From positions 3,026,501 through 3,090,500 of the forward strand of contig NZ_AP018052.1 in the NCBI RefSeq assembly GCF_002356355.1: DNA of 64,000 nt. Direction: 5' to 3'. The position numbers and the translations under genes were made by a program. This stretch comes from Thiohalobacter thiocyanaticus. GTDB lineage: Bacteria; Pseudomonadota; Gammaproteobacteria; Thiohalobacterales; Thiohalobacteraceae. The stretch's first letter is position 1; each line of letters opens with the position of its first letter. Of the stretch, positions 26,916 through 36,063 are shown one piece after another. The notes below the pieces were generated by a model. It worked only from the letters and a program-made list of their open reading frames with translations. It was not told the DNA's origin and ran no database searches.

Positions 26916-28127
26916 TCAGTCCTTCACCACGCGACAGTACATCGCCTTGAGGTAGTCGGTCTCGACGATGGCGGGATGGCGCGGATGATCCGCCGCCTGC
27001 TGCCCCCATTCCAGGATCTGCAGCCGCCGGTCCACATGGCGCGCCGCCCGGTGCACCGTCCGGCGGAAGACCTCCGGCTGCATATGATGCGAGCAGGAGG
27101 CGGTGATCAGGAAACCGTCCCGGCCCAGCAGCCGGATGGCCAGCTGGTTCAGCCGCTGGTAGGCCTCGGTGCCGGCCTCGATGTCCTTGCGCCGCTTGAT
27201 GAAGGCCGGCGGATCCAGGATCACCAGGTCGAAGCGCTCATCGGCCTCGCGCAGGGCCTTGAGCACCTCGAAGGCATCGCCCTGGCGGGTCTGCATCTTG
27301 TCGCCGACGCCGTTCAGCCCGGCATTGTGCCCGGCCCGCGCCAGCGCCTCGCCCGAACTGTCGACGCAGGTCACGGCCGCGGCCCCGGCCAGTGCGGCCT
27401 GCACGCCCCAGGCGCCGACATAGCTGAACACATCCAGCACCCGCGCGTCCCGCGCATAGCGGCGCAGCCGAACCCGGTTGTCGGCCTGATCAAAAAACCA
27501 GCCGGTCTTCTGCCCGGTCTGCAGCGACACCTCGAACCGGGCCCCGTTCTCGCTCAGCGCGACCGGCTCCGGCACCTCACCCAGCGTCTCGACATAGGTC
27601 TCCAGCCCTTCCAGCCGGCGCACCTCGACGTCGTTGCGCAGCAGGATGCCACGCGGCTGCAGCACCTGTTCCAGCGCGACGATCACGGCCGCTTTCATGG
27701 CCTCCATGCCGGCGGTGGTCAGCTGCACCGCCAGCACGTCACCATAGCGGTCGACGACCAGCCCCGGCAGGCCGTCGGCCTCGCCGTAGCAGAGCCGGTA
27801 GCAGGGCTGATCGAACAGGCGCTGGCGCAGGGACAGGGCAACCTTGAGCCGGTGCACCAGCAGCGACTTGTCCAGCACCTGGTCCGGATCCCGGCTGATC
27901 AGCCGGGCGCAGATGAGCGAATGCGGATTGACATAGCCGCTGCCCAGCGGTCGGCCGTTGTGGGCCTCGATACGCACCGGCTGGCCGGGCGCAAAACCGG
28001 TCAACGGCGTGGCGCGGGTGTCCACCTCGTTGCTGTAGATCCACAGGTGGCCGGCGCGCAGCCGGCGCTCCTCGCGTTTTTTCAGGCGCAGGGGGGCAAG
28101 CGGAGATGCGGTTTCGGCAAGGGGCAT
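26916..28127 (-). CDS. rlmI: Class I rRNA methyltransferase, RlmI family
   Basis: A 403-residue protein matching RlmI (23S rRNA m5C1962 methyltransferase): an N-terminal PUA-like domain ([21 protein letters not shown]), an EEHEE-like linker and a SAM-dependent domain with [20 protein letters not shown] (motif I), [15 protein letters not shown] (motif IV) and TASCSHHM holding the catalytic-type Cys. ATG 28127 is chosen for its GAGAAGG ribosome binding site; an ATG at 28157 lacks one. lgt follows at once, so the two are probably cotranscribed. A close paralogue with another rRNA target cannot be ruled out. Confidence 0.88.
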   Translation of the reverse strand: MPLAETASPLAPLRLKKREERRLRAGHLWIYSNEVDTRATPLTGFAPGQPVRIEAHNGRPLGSGYVNPHSLICARLISRDPDQVLDKSLLVHRLKVALSLRQRLFDQPCYRLCYGEADGLPGLVVDRYGDVLAVQLTTAGMEAMKAAVIVALEQVLQPRGILLRNDVEVRRLEGLETYVETLGEVPEPVALSENGARFEVSLQTGQKTGWFFDQADNRVRLRRYARDARVLDVFSYVGAWGVQAALAGAAAVTCVDSSGEALARAGHNAGLNGVGDKMQTRQGDAFEVLKALREADERFDLVILDPPAFIKRRKDIEAGTEAYQRLNQLAIRLLGRDGFLITASCSHHMQPEVFRRTVHRAARHVDRRLQILEWGQQAADHPRHPAIVETDYLKAMYCRVVKD

Positions 28128-28182
28128 GGGGCGGGCCTTCTCGGTCAGGCCCGCCATTGTACCGAAGTCGGGCAGGGCCGGG

Positions 28183-28262
28183 GTAGGATGGGTGAAGCGC
28201 AGCGCAACCCATCGCGCGCGGTGTTCGATGGGTTACGGCGCAAGCGCCTTCACCCATCCTAC
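28183..28262. repeat. Family A element, copy 5 (GGATGGGT subtype)
   Basis: Begins GTAGGATGGGTGAAG and ends CTTCACCCATCCTAC, 80 bases, two hairpins. On the minus strand it provides the TAG stop (28261-28259) of the MFS transporter gene. It lies 55 bases before the rlmI start. Confidence 0.9.
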
Positions 28263-29407
28263 GGCCGGCGACGCAGCGCCAGCGGCAGGAAAACCAGCGC
28301 ACACAGCACTTCCAGCCCGCCGACGATCACGAAGGCCGGGGTATAGCTGCCGAACAGGCTCACCAGACTGCCGCCGGTGAGCGGGCCCAGCACAAAGCCG
28401 AGCGAGCCGGCGAAATTGAACCCGCTCATGGCCAGGGCCTTGTGCTCGGGCCGCGACAACTCGGCCACCAGCACCAGCGAGGGCGCGTACATGAGTGCGG
28501 CGGTCACGCCGCCGGCGAACATCAGCCCGGGAATGGATGCGCCCGGCACCAGCCCCACCGCCGCCAGGGTCAGGCCGTAGGCCGCGCTCCCGAGCAGCAT
28601 CATCAACAGCGGGTTCCAGCGCTTCGACAACAGTCCGGCGGGGAAGGTCAGCAACGCGAAGGGGATCAGGAACAGGGCCATGGTCAGCCCGATGCGGCCC
28701 GCATCCAGGCCGATCACCTGGCTGAGGTACAGCGACAGGGTGGAGACGATGAAGCCCACGGTCAGCCGGTCGACGAAGGCGAAGGCATAGGGCAGCAGCA
28801 GCGGCCGGTTGGCCGGCAATGCCCGCAGCAGCTGGCCCAGTCCGCCGTGGCTGCGCCCGACGGGCAGGTCGCGCAGCGCCAGTGCGGACAGCGGGGTGAG
28901 CAGCAGCATCAGCCCCGTCCCCCACTGCAGTACCCGTTCCGCGTCCGTATTGCCGAGCCAGCCGCCCAGGGGGGCGCCGCTGGCCACGCCCAGACTGATG
29001 GCCGCCCCCACCAGTCCCATCACCGCGCCGCTGCCGCGGCGGCGGGCATGGTCCGCGGCCAGGGTCATCAGCAGGCTCAATGCGGTGATATGGGCACAGC
29101 CCTCGACGAAGCGCCAGGCCAGATAGACGGGATAGCTCCAGTCCTGCAGCAGCATGAACAGCGACAGGGCGTTCATGGCGAAGGCGCCGGCGATGATCGG
29201 CCGGCGCCGCTGCCACAGGTCGGACAGCAGCCCGGCCAGCGGCACGCACAGCAGCGCGCCGAGCATGTTGGCCGACATGAACAGGTGCTGGGCGAACTCA
29301 CCGAGGTCCGGGTAGCGGCCCACCGTCAGTTCGCGCAGTACGGGCACCATGCCGGTGACCGGCAGCATCAGCAGGTACAGGGCAAGTACGATCAGGCCCA
29401 GCTGCAT
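28259..29407 (-). CDS. Major facilitator superfamily transporter
   Basis: A 382-residue protein with about 12 hydrophobic helices. The A-loop-like motif GLLSDLWQRRRPI after TM2 and GLLSKRWNP in the middle are typical MFS loops; helix 5 has GAPLGGWLG. It starts with ATG 29407 in a TGATG overlap with the upstream GT39 gene, so it is the last gene of the GT2-VTT-GT39-MFS operon. Substrate unknown; a sugar, drug or lipid-precursor role would fit the context. The stop TAG belongs to a family A element. Confidence 0.88.
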   Translation of the reverse strand: MQLGLIVLALYLLMLPVTGMVPVLRELTVGRYPDLGEFAQHLFMSANMLGALLCVPLAGLLSDLWQRRRPIIAGAFAMNALSLFMLLQDWSYPVYLAWRFVEGCAHITALSLLMTLAADHARRRGSGAVMGLVGAAISLGVASGAPLGGWLGNTDAERVLQWGTGLMLLLTPLSALALRDLPVGRSHGGLGQLLRALPANRPLLLPYAFAFVDRLTVGFIVSTLSLYLSQVIGLDAGRIGLTMALFLIPFALLTFPAGLLSKRWNPLLMMLLGSAAYGLTLAAVGLVPGASIPGLMFAGGVTAALMYAPSLVLVAELSRPEHKALAMSGFNFAGSLGFVLGPLTGGSLVSLFGSYTPAFVIVGGLEVLCALVFLPLALRRRP

Positions 29408-31023
29408 CAGCGCGTCCCTGTGTCCCGGCCGGACCCTTCGAGGGCGCCGGCCAGGTCTGCTGCACGCCACAGCGCCAGGTCGGCGGCATCGCTGCGATAG
29501 GGCCAGAGCGCGACCGCACCCGGGCCCAGTCCCGGCCAGTCGGCCTGGTAGAGAATCACATATCCCCGGGGATGGGCGCGCACCCAGTCAGCCACCGCCG
29601 TCCGCTCGAGCTCGGTCAGCGGCCGCTGCAGCCGGCCCGGAAACTGGAACTGGCCATGATATCTGCCCGCATGCGCCACCGGCGCACCGGCCTGTTGCAG
29701 TTCGGCGATACGCCGGGCGGCCGGCCACAGGTCATAGGCAGGGGCCGCGGCCGGCAGAACGGTCAGATGGCCGGCCATCACCACCAGTACCGTGGCCACA
29801 GCGGTCAGCCGTGCCTGGGCCGGGACCGACACCGGCGGCACGGCCAGGGTCAGCAGGCCGGCCCCCACCAGGACCAGTCCCGGCCATAGCGGCAGATCCC
29901 GCACCCAGAAAGCCGCCTCGGGACGGACCAGCATGGGCGCCAGGGCCAGCAGCCCGCCGCCGAGCATCAGCCAGGCCGCCGCCAGTCCCGGCCGCCGCGG
30001 CAACCCGGGAGGGGCAGCGGCCAGCCGCGCCAGCAGCAGCACGGCGACCGGGACCAGCGGCAGCAGATACTTGACCTGCTTGCCGCTGACCAGGCTGAAG
30101 GCGAGCAACACCGGCAACAGCCAGGCGAGCAGGAAGCGCAGCTGCCGCTCCCCGCGCCAGTCGCCGCAGCGCAGGCCGCGCCAGAGCCGCCCCCACAACA
30201 GCCAGGGCAGCAGGAGCACAGGCAGCCAGGGCAGATACCACCACCAGGGCTGGCGATGGGCGAAGGAATCCACCACCCGGCCCGCGGTCTGTCCCCAGAA
30301 GATGGCATCGCGATAGGCCGCACCGCCGGCAATCCCCGCAGGCACCGCCCAGGCCAGCGCGATCGCCGCGCCCACCGCCACGGCACCGAGCAGGCCGGCA
30401 TACCAGCGCCGCCAGCCGTGACGGACATCTGCCCACAGGGGGGCCAACAGCGCCGTCGGCAGCAGGTGCAGCAGAATCACCGGTCCCTTGCTGAGTACGC
30501 CGAGTCCGATCGCCAGCCCCAGCCACCACCAGCCGCGCCGAGCGCCGTCCGCCGCGGACAACAGCCCGAGCATCCCGGCCAGGGTGCAGGCCACCAGCAG
30601 CAGATCGAACTGCACCAGGGTGAGAAAGGCCGTCCACAGCGGCAGTCCGAGCAGCAGCCAGGGAGCAAGCTGTCTCACCAGCGCCAACTGCGGCCACAGC
30701 CGCCGCGCCAGCATCACGACTAACACAAGATTGAAAAGCGAGAGCAGGGGCGCGACCAGACGCGGCCACCAGTCGTTGACGCCGAAGACCGCCCAGCCGG
30801 CCTGGATCAGCCAGAACAGCAGCGGCGGCTTGTGATGGTAGGCCTGGCCGTTGAGATGGGGCACCAGGAAATCGCCGCGCAGCCACATCTCCCAGGCCAC
30901 CGCCACATATCGGGTCTCGTCCACCGGCAGCAGGGGCCGCAGCCACAGCACCACCGCCATGAGCGCGGCCACTAGGGCCGGCAGGACGGCCGCATCCGGC
31001 ACCGGCAGACGGACAGAACTCAT
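29407..31023 (-). CDS. ArnT-like GT39/GT-C membrane glycosyltransferase
   Basis: A 538-residue integral membrane protein. After the first helix comes PLLPVDETRYVAVAWEMW, the acidic DE-x-RY motif in the first periplasmic loop shared by ArnT and other lipid-linked sugar transferases, and NGQAYHHKPPLLFWL, the second conserved loop. About 12 helices and a C-terminal periplasmic domain follow. Such enzymes move a sugar from undecaprenyl phosphate to lipid A or another acceptor in the periplasm. It overlaps the VTT gene (ATGA) and the MFS gene, consistent with joint action with the GT2 enzyme that would charge the lipid carrier. Not certain to be true ArnT, as no arn pathway genes are near. Confidence 0.85.
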   Translation of the reverse strand: MSSVRLPVPDAAVLPALVAALMAVVLWLRPLLPVDETRYVAVAWEMWLRGDFLVPHLNGQAYHHKPPLLFWLIQAGWAVFGVNDWWPRLVAPLLSLFNLVLVVMLARRLWPQLALVRQLAPWLLLGLPLWTAFLTLVQFDLLLVACTLAGMLGLLSAADGARRGWWWLGLAIGLGVLSKGPVILLHLLPTALLAPLWADVRHGWRRWYAGLLGAVAVGAAIALAWAVPAGIAGGAAYRDAIFWGQTAGRVVDSFAHRQPWWWYLPWLPVLLLPWLLWGRLWRGLRCGDWRGERQLRFLLAWLLPVLLAFSLVSGKQVKYLLPLVPVAVLLLARLAAAPPGLPRRPGLAAAWLMLGGGLLALAPMLVRPEAAFWVRDLPLWPGLVLVGAGLLTLAVPPVSVPAQARLTAVATVLVVMAGHLTVLPAAAPAYDLWPAARRIAELQQAGAPVAHAGRYHGQFQFPGRLQRPLTELERTAVADWVRAHPRGYVILYQADWPGLGPGAVALWPYRSDAADLALWRAADLAGALEGSGRDTGTR

Positions 31024-31685
31024 GCCCCCAGTTCCCGGTCCAGGGATTCGTCCAGGGTGCGGCCGCGACGGTAGCGCCGATAGAGATAGATGCCGAGGGC
31101 GCCGGAGATGATGAACAGCACGATCGACAGCGTCGTGCGCAGCACCGGCTGCAGGGTCATGCCGCTGCCGAGCAGGGCAAACACGACCGTCTGCGGGATG
31201 TAGCCGATGGCCGAACCGAGAAAGAAGGGCGCCGGCCGCACGCTGGAGACCCCGGCGGCGAGGTTGACCATCAGGTTCCAGCCCACCGGCAGCAGCCGGA
31301 TCAGCAGGGTCATGGAGAAGGGGTTGTCATGGATGAAGCGGTCCACCCGGCGGATGCGTCCGGCCAGCCGCGGCCGCAGCAGCCGCCGGCCGGCCAGGCG
31401 ACCGAAGCCGAAGGCCAGCATGCAGCCCAGCGCCGAGGCCAGCAGGGCGAACACCGCCCCGGGCATGAAACCGAAGGCATAGCCGCCGAGAAAGGAAACG
31501 AACTGGCGCGACAGGCCGGCACCGATGAACAGGGCGCCGACCGCGACATAGGCCAGCCCGCCCCAGGCCTGGCCGCGCACATGGGTATCGATCCAGGCGG
31601 TATTGAGGTAGCGGCTCATCACCAGCCCGGCCAGCACGAAGCCGGCCATGAGCATCAGTCCTCGCAGCAGCAGACGGCGGTTCAC
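31020..31685 (-). CDS. TVP38/TMEM64 (VTT/DedA-superfamily) membrane protein
   Basis: The 221-residue product starts at GTG 31685 in a GTGA overlap with the GT2 stop and has about six hydrophobic segments. The core FVSFLGGYAFGFMPGAVFALLASALGCMLAFGFGR and the later RLLPVGWNLMVNLAAGVSSVRPAPFFLGSAIGYIPQ match the VTT domain with its re-entrant loops (G-x-x-x-G, R-x-x-P). Members of the wider DedA superfamily have been shown to act as undecaprenyl-phosphate flippases, which would fit its place between two lipid-linked glycosyltransferases; this is inference here. Confidence 0.85.
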   Translation of the reverse strand: MNRRLLLRGLMLMAGFVLAGLVMSRYLNTAWIDTHVRGQAWGGLAYVAVGALFIGAGLSRQFVSFLGGYAFGFMPGAVFALLASALGCMLAFGFGRLAGRRLLRPRLAGRIRRVDRFIHDNPFSMTLLIRLLPVGWNLMVNLAAGVSSVRPAPFFLGSAIGYIPQTVVFALLGSGMTLQPVLRTTLSIVLFIISGALGIYLYRRYRRGRTLDESLDRELGA

Positions 31686-32410
31686 TCCGCGTCCACCTCC
31701 GAGACCAGGGGCCGCTGCGCCCGACGCTGCAGCCAGGCCACCCCGCACAGGTCCACGATGCCGACCCAGAGCCGATCGAATACCCCGTACTTGCTCTGCC
31801 CGCGCGCCCGCGGCCGGTGATTCACCGTCACCGACACCACCCGACCGCCGGCGCGCTGCACCAGCGCAGGCAGAAAACGGTGCATGTGATCGAAGTCTGG
31901 CAACTCGAGGAAGACGTCGCGGCGGAACAGCTTCAGTCCACAGCCGGTATCCGGCGTGTCGTCGCCCAGCAGCCGGCGGCGCACCCCGTTGGCCACGCGC
32001 GAGGCCAGGCGTTTGGCCGCGCTGTCGCGGCGCTGTCGCCGCCAGCCGGCGATCAGCCACAGGGGCGGACTGCCCTGATCGGCACGCAACCGCGCCCACA
32101 GCGGGGGGATATCGGCGGGATCGTTCTGGCCGTCGCCGTCCAGGGTGGCGATCCAGGGCGCGTGCGCCGCCCGCACCCCGCTGCGGATGGCCGCGCTCTG
32201 GCCACAGCTGGCGGCATGAGACAGGATGCGCAGGCGCGGAAACTCATACCGGCAGTCGCGCAACTGCGTGAGGGTGACATCGCGGCTGCCGTCGTCCACA
32301 TAGATCACCTCGTAGTCGAAGCGGCCTTCCAGCGCAGCGCGGATCTCCTCCAGCAGGGGCCGGATATTGTCCGCTTCGTTGAAGACCGGTACCACGACCG
32401 ATAAATCCAT
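31682..32410 (-). CDS. GT2 family glycosyltransferase (polyprenyl-phosphate sugar synthase-like)
   Basis: A 242-residue GT-A enzyme: LSVVVPVFNEADNI at the N-terminus, VIYVDDGSRDVT, TLDGDGQNDPADI (DxD-type motif at about residues 91-93) and FRRDVFLELPDFDHMHRFLPAL near 165-185, as in DPM1/ArnC/PglX-type enzymes that put a sugar on polyprenyl phosphate. It lacks the two C-terminal helices of ArnC. First gene of a four-gene minus-strand operon, all overlapping. Donor sugar unknown. Confidence 0.88.
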   Translation of the reverse strand: MDLSVVVPVFNEADNIRPLLEEIRAALEGRFDYEVIYVDDGSRDVTLTQLRDCRYEFPRLRILSHAASCGQSAAIRSGVRAAHAPWIATLDGDGQNDPADIPPLWARLRADQGSPPLWLIAGWRRQRRDSAAKRLASRVANGVRRRLLGDDTPDTGCGLKLFRRDVFLELPDFDHMHRFLPALVQRAGGRVVSVTVNHRPRARGQSKYGVFDRLWVGIVDLCGVAWLQRRAQRPLVSEVDAE

Positions 32411-32434
32411 GTGCCGTCTCGGTGTAATTGAGTT

Positions 32435-32450
32435 CGGCCGGAACCGGCCG
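32435..32450. promoter_or_regulatory. 7-bp-arm palindrome in a divergent promoter region
   Basis: CGGCCGG-AA-CCGGCCG lies in the 83-base gap between the divergent GT2 (minus) and DUF255 (plus) genes. It could be an operator or simply GC-rich symmetry. TTATATAGG further right (about 32468) may be part of the promoter of the plus-strand gene. Confidence 0.3.
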
Positions 32451-32493
32451 GTATAGTCGGCACCAGATTATATAGGTTAGGTCCGGAGGCCGC

Positions 32494-34554
32494 ATGACTG
32501 ACGTCAAGACCAATCACCTGGCCGGCGAGACCAGCCCCTACCTGCTGCAGCATGCCGACAATCCGGTGGACTGGCATCCCTGGGGGGAGGAGGCCCTGGC
32601 ACTGGCCCGCAACCAGGACAAGCCCATCCTGCTTTCCATCGGCTACTCGGCCTGCCACTGGTGCCATGTCATGGCCCACGAAAGCTTCGAGGATCCCGGG
32701 GTCGCACAGGTGATGAACGAACTGTTCGTCAACATCAAGGTCGACCGCGAGGAACGCCCGGACCTGGACAAAATCTACCAGGTCGCCCACAGCCTGCTCA
32801 CCCAGCGCAACGGGGGCTGGCCGCTGACCATGTTCCTCACCCCGGAGGAATGCATTCCCTTTTTCGGCGGCACCTACTTTCCCAAACAGCCGCGCTTCGG
32901 CCTGCCCGGCTTCACCGAACTGCTGCAGCGGGTCGCGGACTTCTACCGCGAGCGCAAGGACGCCATCGCCACCCAGAACCAGGACCTGATGCGCGCCATG
33001 CAGGCCATCGCCGCGCCGCAGCGGGTCGAGTCCGCCGAGTTGAGCCTGCTGCCGCTGGACGTGGCGCGCCGCCAGCTGGAAGAGCAATACGATGCGGCCC
33101 GCGGCGGCTTCGGCCAGGCACCCAAGTTTCCACACCCCGGCAGCCTGGAACGGCTGCTGCGCCACTGGGATCGCAGCCGCCGGCAGGGCAACCCCGACAC
33201 ACGCGCCCTGGAGATGCTCACCCACACCCTCGAGCGCATGGCCCTGGGCGGGATCAACGACCAGATCGGCGGCGGCTTCTGCCGCTACTCCACCGACGAC
33301 GACTGGATGATCCCGCACTTCGAGAAGATGCTCTATGACAACGGCCCGCTGCTGGCGCTGTACAGCCAGCTGCATGCCGCCACCGGCGAGCCGCTGTTCG
33401 CCCGCACGGCACACAGCACGGCCGAATGGGTGATGCGCGAGATGCAATCTCCGGAAGGCGGCTACTACTCCAGCCTGGATGCCGACTCTGAAGGCGAGGA
33501 AGGCAGGTTCTATGTCTGGACGCCGGACGAAGCGCAGGCCGCGCTGAGCGCGGAGGAATACGCCGCCTTCGCCCCGCGCTACGGCCTGGAGCGCGCGGCC
33601 AATTTCGAGGGCCGGTGGTATCCGCATGTATTCGCGCGCATCGATACCATTGCCGCCGATCTGAACATCGATACCGCTGAGGTCGAACGCCGGCTGGACA
33701 GTGCCCGGGACAAACTCTTCACCCTGCGCGAGCAGCGGGTGCGCCCCGGCCGCGACGACAAGATCCTCACCGCCTGGAACGCGCTCATGATCCGCGGCAT
33801 GGCCATCGCCGCCCGCCAGCTGCAGCGGCCCGACTATGCCGACTCAGCCGAACAGGCGTTGGAGTTCATCCGCAACACCCTGTGGCAGGACGGCCGGCTG
33901 CTGGCCACCTGCAAGGACGGACGCGCGCATCTGAATGCCTACCTGGATGATCACGTCTACCTGATCGACGCCATCCTGGAACTGCTGCAGGTGCGCTGGA
34001 ACAGCGCTGACATGCAGTTCGCCCTGGAACTCACCGAGGTCGTGCTCAGGCATTTCCAGGCCGACGACGGCGGCTTCTACTTCACCGCCGACGACCACGA
34101 GGCCCTGATCCAGCGGCCCAAACCGGTGCATGACGACTCCCAGCCCGCCGGCAACGGCGTAGCGGCGCACGTGCTAGTCCGCCTGGGTCACCTGCTGGCG
34201 GAGCCGCGCTACCTGGACGCCGCCGAGGCCACCCTGCGCGCCCTGTGGCTGCCGATGGAGCAGAACGCCTTCGCCTGCACCCGCCTGATCGACGCCCTGG
34301 AGGAATTCCTCGACCCCGGCGAGGCCGTCATACTGCGCGGCGAGACCGAGGCCGTCCAGGACTGGCAGATGGATTGCGCCGCCGCCTGCGCCCCCAGGCG
34401 CCTGTGTCTGGCGATCCCGAATGACGCCGCCGATCTGCCCGAGGCACTTGCCGAGAAAATACCGCGGGAAGGAACGATCGCCTATATCTGTACGGGCACC
34501 CGGTGCTCGCCGCCGATCAGCAGGCGGGAAGAACTCCGCGAGGCACTGGCCTGA
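32494..34554 (+). CDS. YyaL/DUF255 thioredoxin-domain protein
   Basis: A 686-residue protein of the YyaL/spermatogenesis-associated protein 20 family. The N-terminal thioredoxin-like domain has the signature [17 protein letters not shown] and [14 protein letters not shown] with the CHWC pair (C54, C57). The rest is an (alpha/alpha)6 barrel like that of N-acylglucosamine epimerases/glycosidases ([28 protein letters not shown]-like, [17 protein letters not shown]). Function remains undetermined in the family. GGAGG lies before ATG 32494. Its stop (34552-34554) is directly adjacent to the stop of the convergent yjdM gene with no base between. Confidence 0.92.
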   Translation: MTDVKTNHLAGETSPYLLQHADNPVDWHPWGEEALALARNQDKPILLSIGYSACHWCHVMAHESFEDPGVAQVMNELFVNIKVDREERPDLDKIYQVAHSLLTQRNGGWPLTMFLTPEECIPFFGGTYFPKQPRFGLPGFTELLQRVADFYRERKDAIATQNQDLMRAMQAIAAPQRVESAELSLLPLDVARRQLEEQYDAARGGFGQAPKFPHPGSLERLLRHWDRSRRQGNPDTRALEMLTHTLERMALGGINDQIGGGFCRYSTDDDWMIPHFEKMLYDNGPLLALYSQLHAATGEPLFARTAHSTAEWVMREMQSPEGGYYSSLDADSEGEEGRFYVWTPDEAQAALSAEEYAAFAPRYGLERAANFEGRWYPHVFARIDTIAADLNIDTAEVERRLDSARDKLFTLREQRVRPGRDDKILTAWNALMIRGMAIAARQLQRPDYADSAEQALEFIRNTLWQDGRLLATCKDGRAHLNAYLDDHVYLIDAILELLQVRWNSADMQFALELTEVVLRHFQADDGGFYFTADDHEALIQRPKPVHDDSQPAGNGVAAHVLVRLGHLLAEPRYLDAAEATLRALWLPMEQNAFACTRLIDALEEFLDPGEAVILRGETEAVQDWQMDCAAACAPRRLCLAIPNDAADLPEALAEKIPREGTIAYICTGTRCSPPISRREELREALA

Positions 34555-34896
34555 TCAGGCCTTCTTCACAAATTCCGATTTCAGTTGCATGGCGCCAATG
34601 CCGTCGATCCTGCAATCGATATTGTGATCGCCCTCGACCAGCCGGATATTCTTTACCTTGGTGCCGACCTTCACCACCGAGGACGAACCCTTGACCCTCA
34701 GGTCCTTGATCACAACCACGCTGTCGCCGTCCTGCAGGACATTGCCATTGGCATCCTTGACCACCTGCCCCATATCAGCAGTCTCTGCCTCGCCATCAAT
34801 TGACCATTCGTGCGCGCACTCGGGGCAGATGTACAGACTGCCATCCATGTACGTGTACTGCGACCCGCACTGCGGACATCTGGGTAATTCACTCAT
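34555..34896 (-). CDS. yjdM: YjdM (PhnA-like) zinc-ribbon protein
   Basis: The 113-residue product has an N-terminal zinc ribbon with C7, C10, C24 and C27 ([26 protein letters not shown]) and the family C-terminal domain ([44 protein letters not shown]). Once called alkylphosphonate utilisation protein PhnA, it is not part of phosphonate degradation, and no phn genes are near. ATG 34896 is used, because the longer frame lacks coding character. It is tail-to-tail with the DUF255 gene. Role unknown. Confidence 0.93.
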   Translation of the reverse strand: MSELPRCPQCGSQYTYMDGSLYICPECAHEWSIDGEAETADMGQVVKDANGNVLQDGDSVVVIKDLRVKGSSSVVKVGTKVKNIRLVEGDHNIDCRIDGIGAMQLKSEFVKKA

Positions 34897-35103
34897 GGTT
34901 TTCACTTCATCCTGTCGAACGGAGCGGAAAGTATACGCCATCGCCGATCCCCTCGATTCCTCAAACCCTGGGACTCCGAGCCGTTTGCCGCCACGGGACA
35001 GAACCTGACAGGGTGGGTTCACGGCGACCAGGCAGACCCCGCCATCTCTCCACTCCGGGCACAGCCCAAACCCGGCACCAGTACATCCCCATACCGTGGT
35101 GAC

Positions 35104-35149
35104 TTGACGGCACGCCTTACTTCACATAAGTTAGTAAACGCTCACTTAT
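35104..35149 (+). promoter_or_regulatory. TetR-type operator and promoter of the tusA-tetR operon
   Basis: A 24-base dyad at 35126-35149 has perfect 9-bp pattern arms ATAAGTnAG and CTnACTTAT with a TAAACG centre, the size and symmetry of TetR-family operators. TTGACG at 35104-35109 with a TAAGTT 17 bases later (35127-35132) is a plausible promoter, whose -10 would lie inside the operator. The regulator gene is the second gene downstream, so autorepression is likely. The rest of the 309-base gap (34897-35205) has no gene. Confidence 0.6.
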
Positions 35150-35205
35150 ATGCAGGGATGTGCATGCATATATTTCCAACTCACTGAAATATATGGAGAC
35201 AAATC

Positions 35206-35439
35206 ATGAGCGACTTTGACCAGGAACTGGATGCACGCGGCCTGAACTGCCCCCTCCCCATTGTGCGGGCGAAAAAGGCGATTACCCCGATGAACGTCGG
35301 TCAGGTACTCAAGGTGGTGGCCACCGACCCGGGCTCGGTGAAGGATTTCGATGCCTTCTGTCAGCAGACCGGCCACGAACTGGTCGCGAGCCGGGAGGGC
35401 AACGGGGAATATGAATTCCTCATCCGCAAGACTTCATGA
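35206..35439 (+). CDS. tusA: TusA-family sulfurtransferase
   Basis: A 77-residue TusA/SirA-fold protein with LDARGLNCPLPIVRAKKAI, the N-terminal CPxP motif with the persulfide-carrying Cys15, and the GxxLxVxATDPGSVKDF segment. TusA-like proteins pass sulfane sulfur in tRNA thiolation or in sulfur oxidation. Here it heads a likely operon with a TetR regulator (six-base gap) and an unknown protein, which is more in keeping with a regulated sulfur-related role than with housekeeping tRNA modification. GGAGA lies eight bases before the ATG. Confidence 0.88.
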   Translation: MSDFDQELDARGLNCPLPIVRAKKAITPMNVGQVLKVVATDPGSVKDFDAFCQQTGHELVASREGNGEYEFLIRKTS

Positions 35440-35445
35440 CCCGAC

Positions 35446-36063
35446 ATGACCCGGCGCATGAAAGGCCCGGAACGCCGGGCCTCGATCCTGGCGGTGGCAA
35501 AGGTGCTGTTTGCCGACCGGGGCTTTCACGGGGTGTCGGTGGATGAGATCGCACGCCGGTTGGGCGTCAGCCCCGCCGTGCTCTATCGCCACTTCGACTC
35601 CAAGGAGGCGTTGTACGGGGCCGCGCTGGACGAGATCGCCGGCCGGCGCGAAAGCTACGTGGAGGCAGCCCTTTGCGGGCCGGAGGATTTCGCCAGCGTA
35701 CTGCTGCGCATGACCCGGGTGTTCGCCGCCAGTGTGGCACGCGACCCGGACTACCTGCGCATGGAACTGCACGGCATGCTCGAGGACGCGGCGGTGGCCC
35801 AGCGGTTTTTCGATTCGCGTTGGAAGAGCTTCACCGACTTCATCGAGATCAGCCTGGCCGAACTGGCACCCGGGAATCAGGTCGGTCGGGTGGATGGCCG
35901 CACCGCCAGCCTGATGTTCCAGGGCATGGTGCGCGAGGCCCTTTACGCCAAATGCATCCTCGACGCCCCGCGCTATCGTGACATTGCCCTTGATGATCTG
36001 ATCGAACAGCTGATCGGGCTGTTTCTGAACGCCGTTGGATACAGTACGGAATCACGACAATGA
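35446..36063 (+). CDS. TetR/AcrR family transcriptional regulator
   Basis: The 205-residue protein has the N-terminal TetR DNA-binding domain: RRASILAVAKVLFADRGFHGVSVDEIARRLGVSPAVLYRHFDSKEALYGAAL, with helix-turn-helix at about residues 34-53. The C-terminal ligand domain is all-alpha and resembles the TetR_C group found with AcrR-like proteins. ATG 35446 or 35458 may be the start. It probably binds the dyad at 35126-35149 and controls its own operon. The next gene starts with an ATGA overlap. Ligand unknown. Confidence 0.92.
   Translation: MTRRMKGPERRASILAVAKVLFADRGFHGVSVDEIARRLGVSPAVLYRHFDSKEALYGAALDEIAGRRESYVEAALCGPEDFASVLLRMTRVFAASVARDPDYLRMELHGMLEDAAVAQRFFDSRWKSFTDFIEISLAELAPGNQVGRVDGRTASLMFQGMVREALYAKCILDAPRYRDIALDDLIEQLIGLFLNAVGYSTESRQ

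Noticed and set aside
29407-32410. Calling the operon an arn (aminoarabinose) operon
   Set aside because: ArnA, ArnB and ArnD equivalents are missing, and the GT2 enzyme lacks the C-terminal helices of ArnC.
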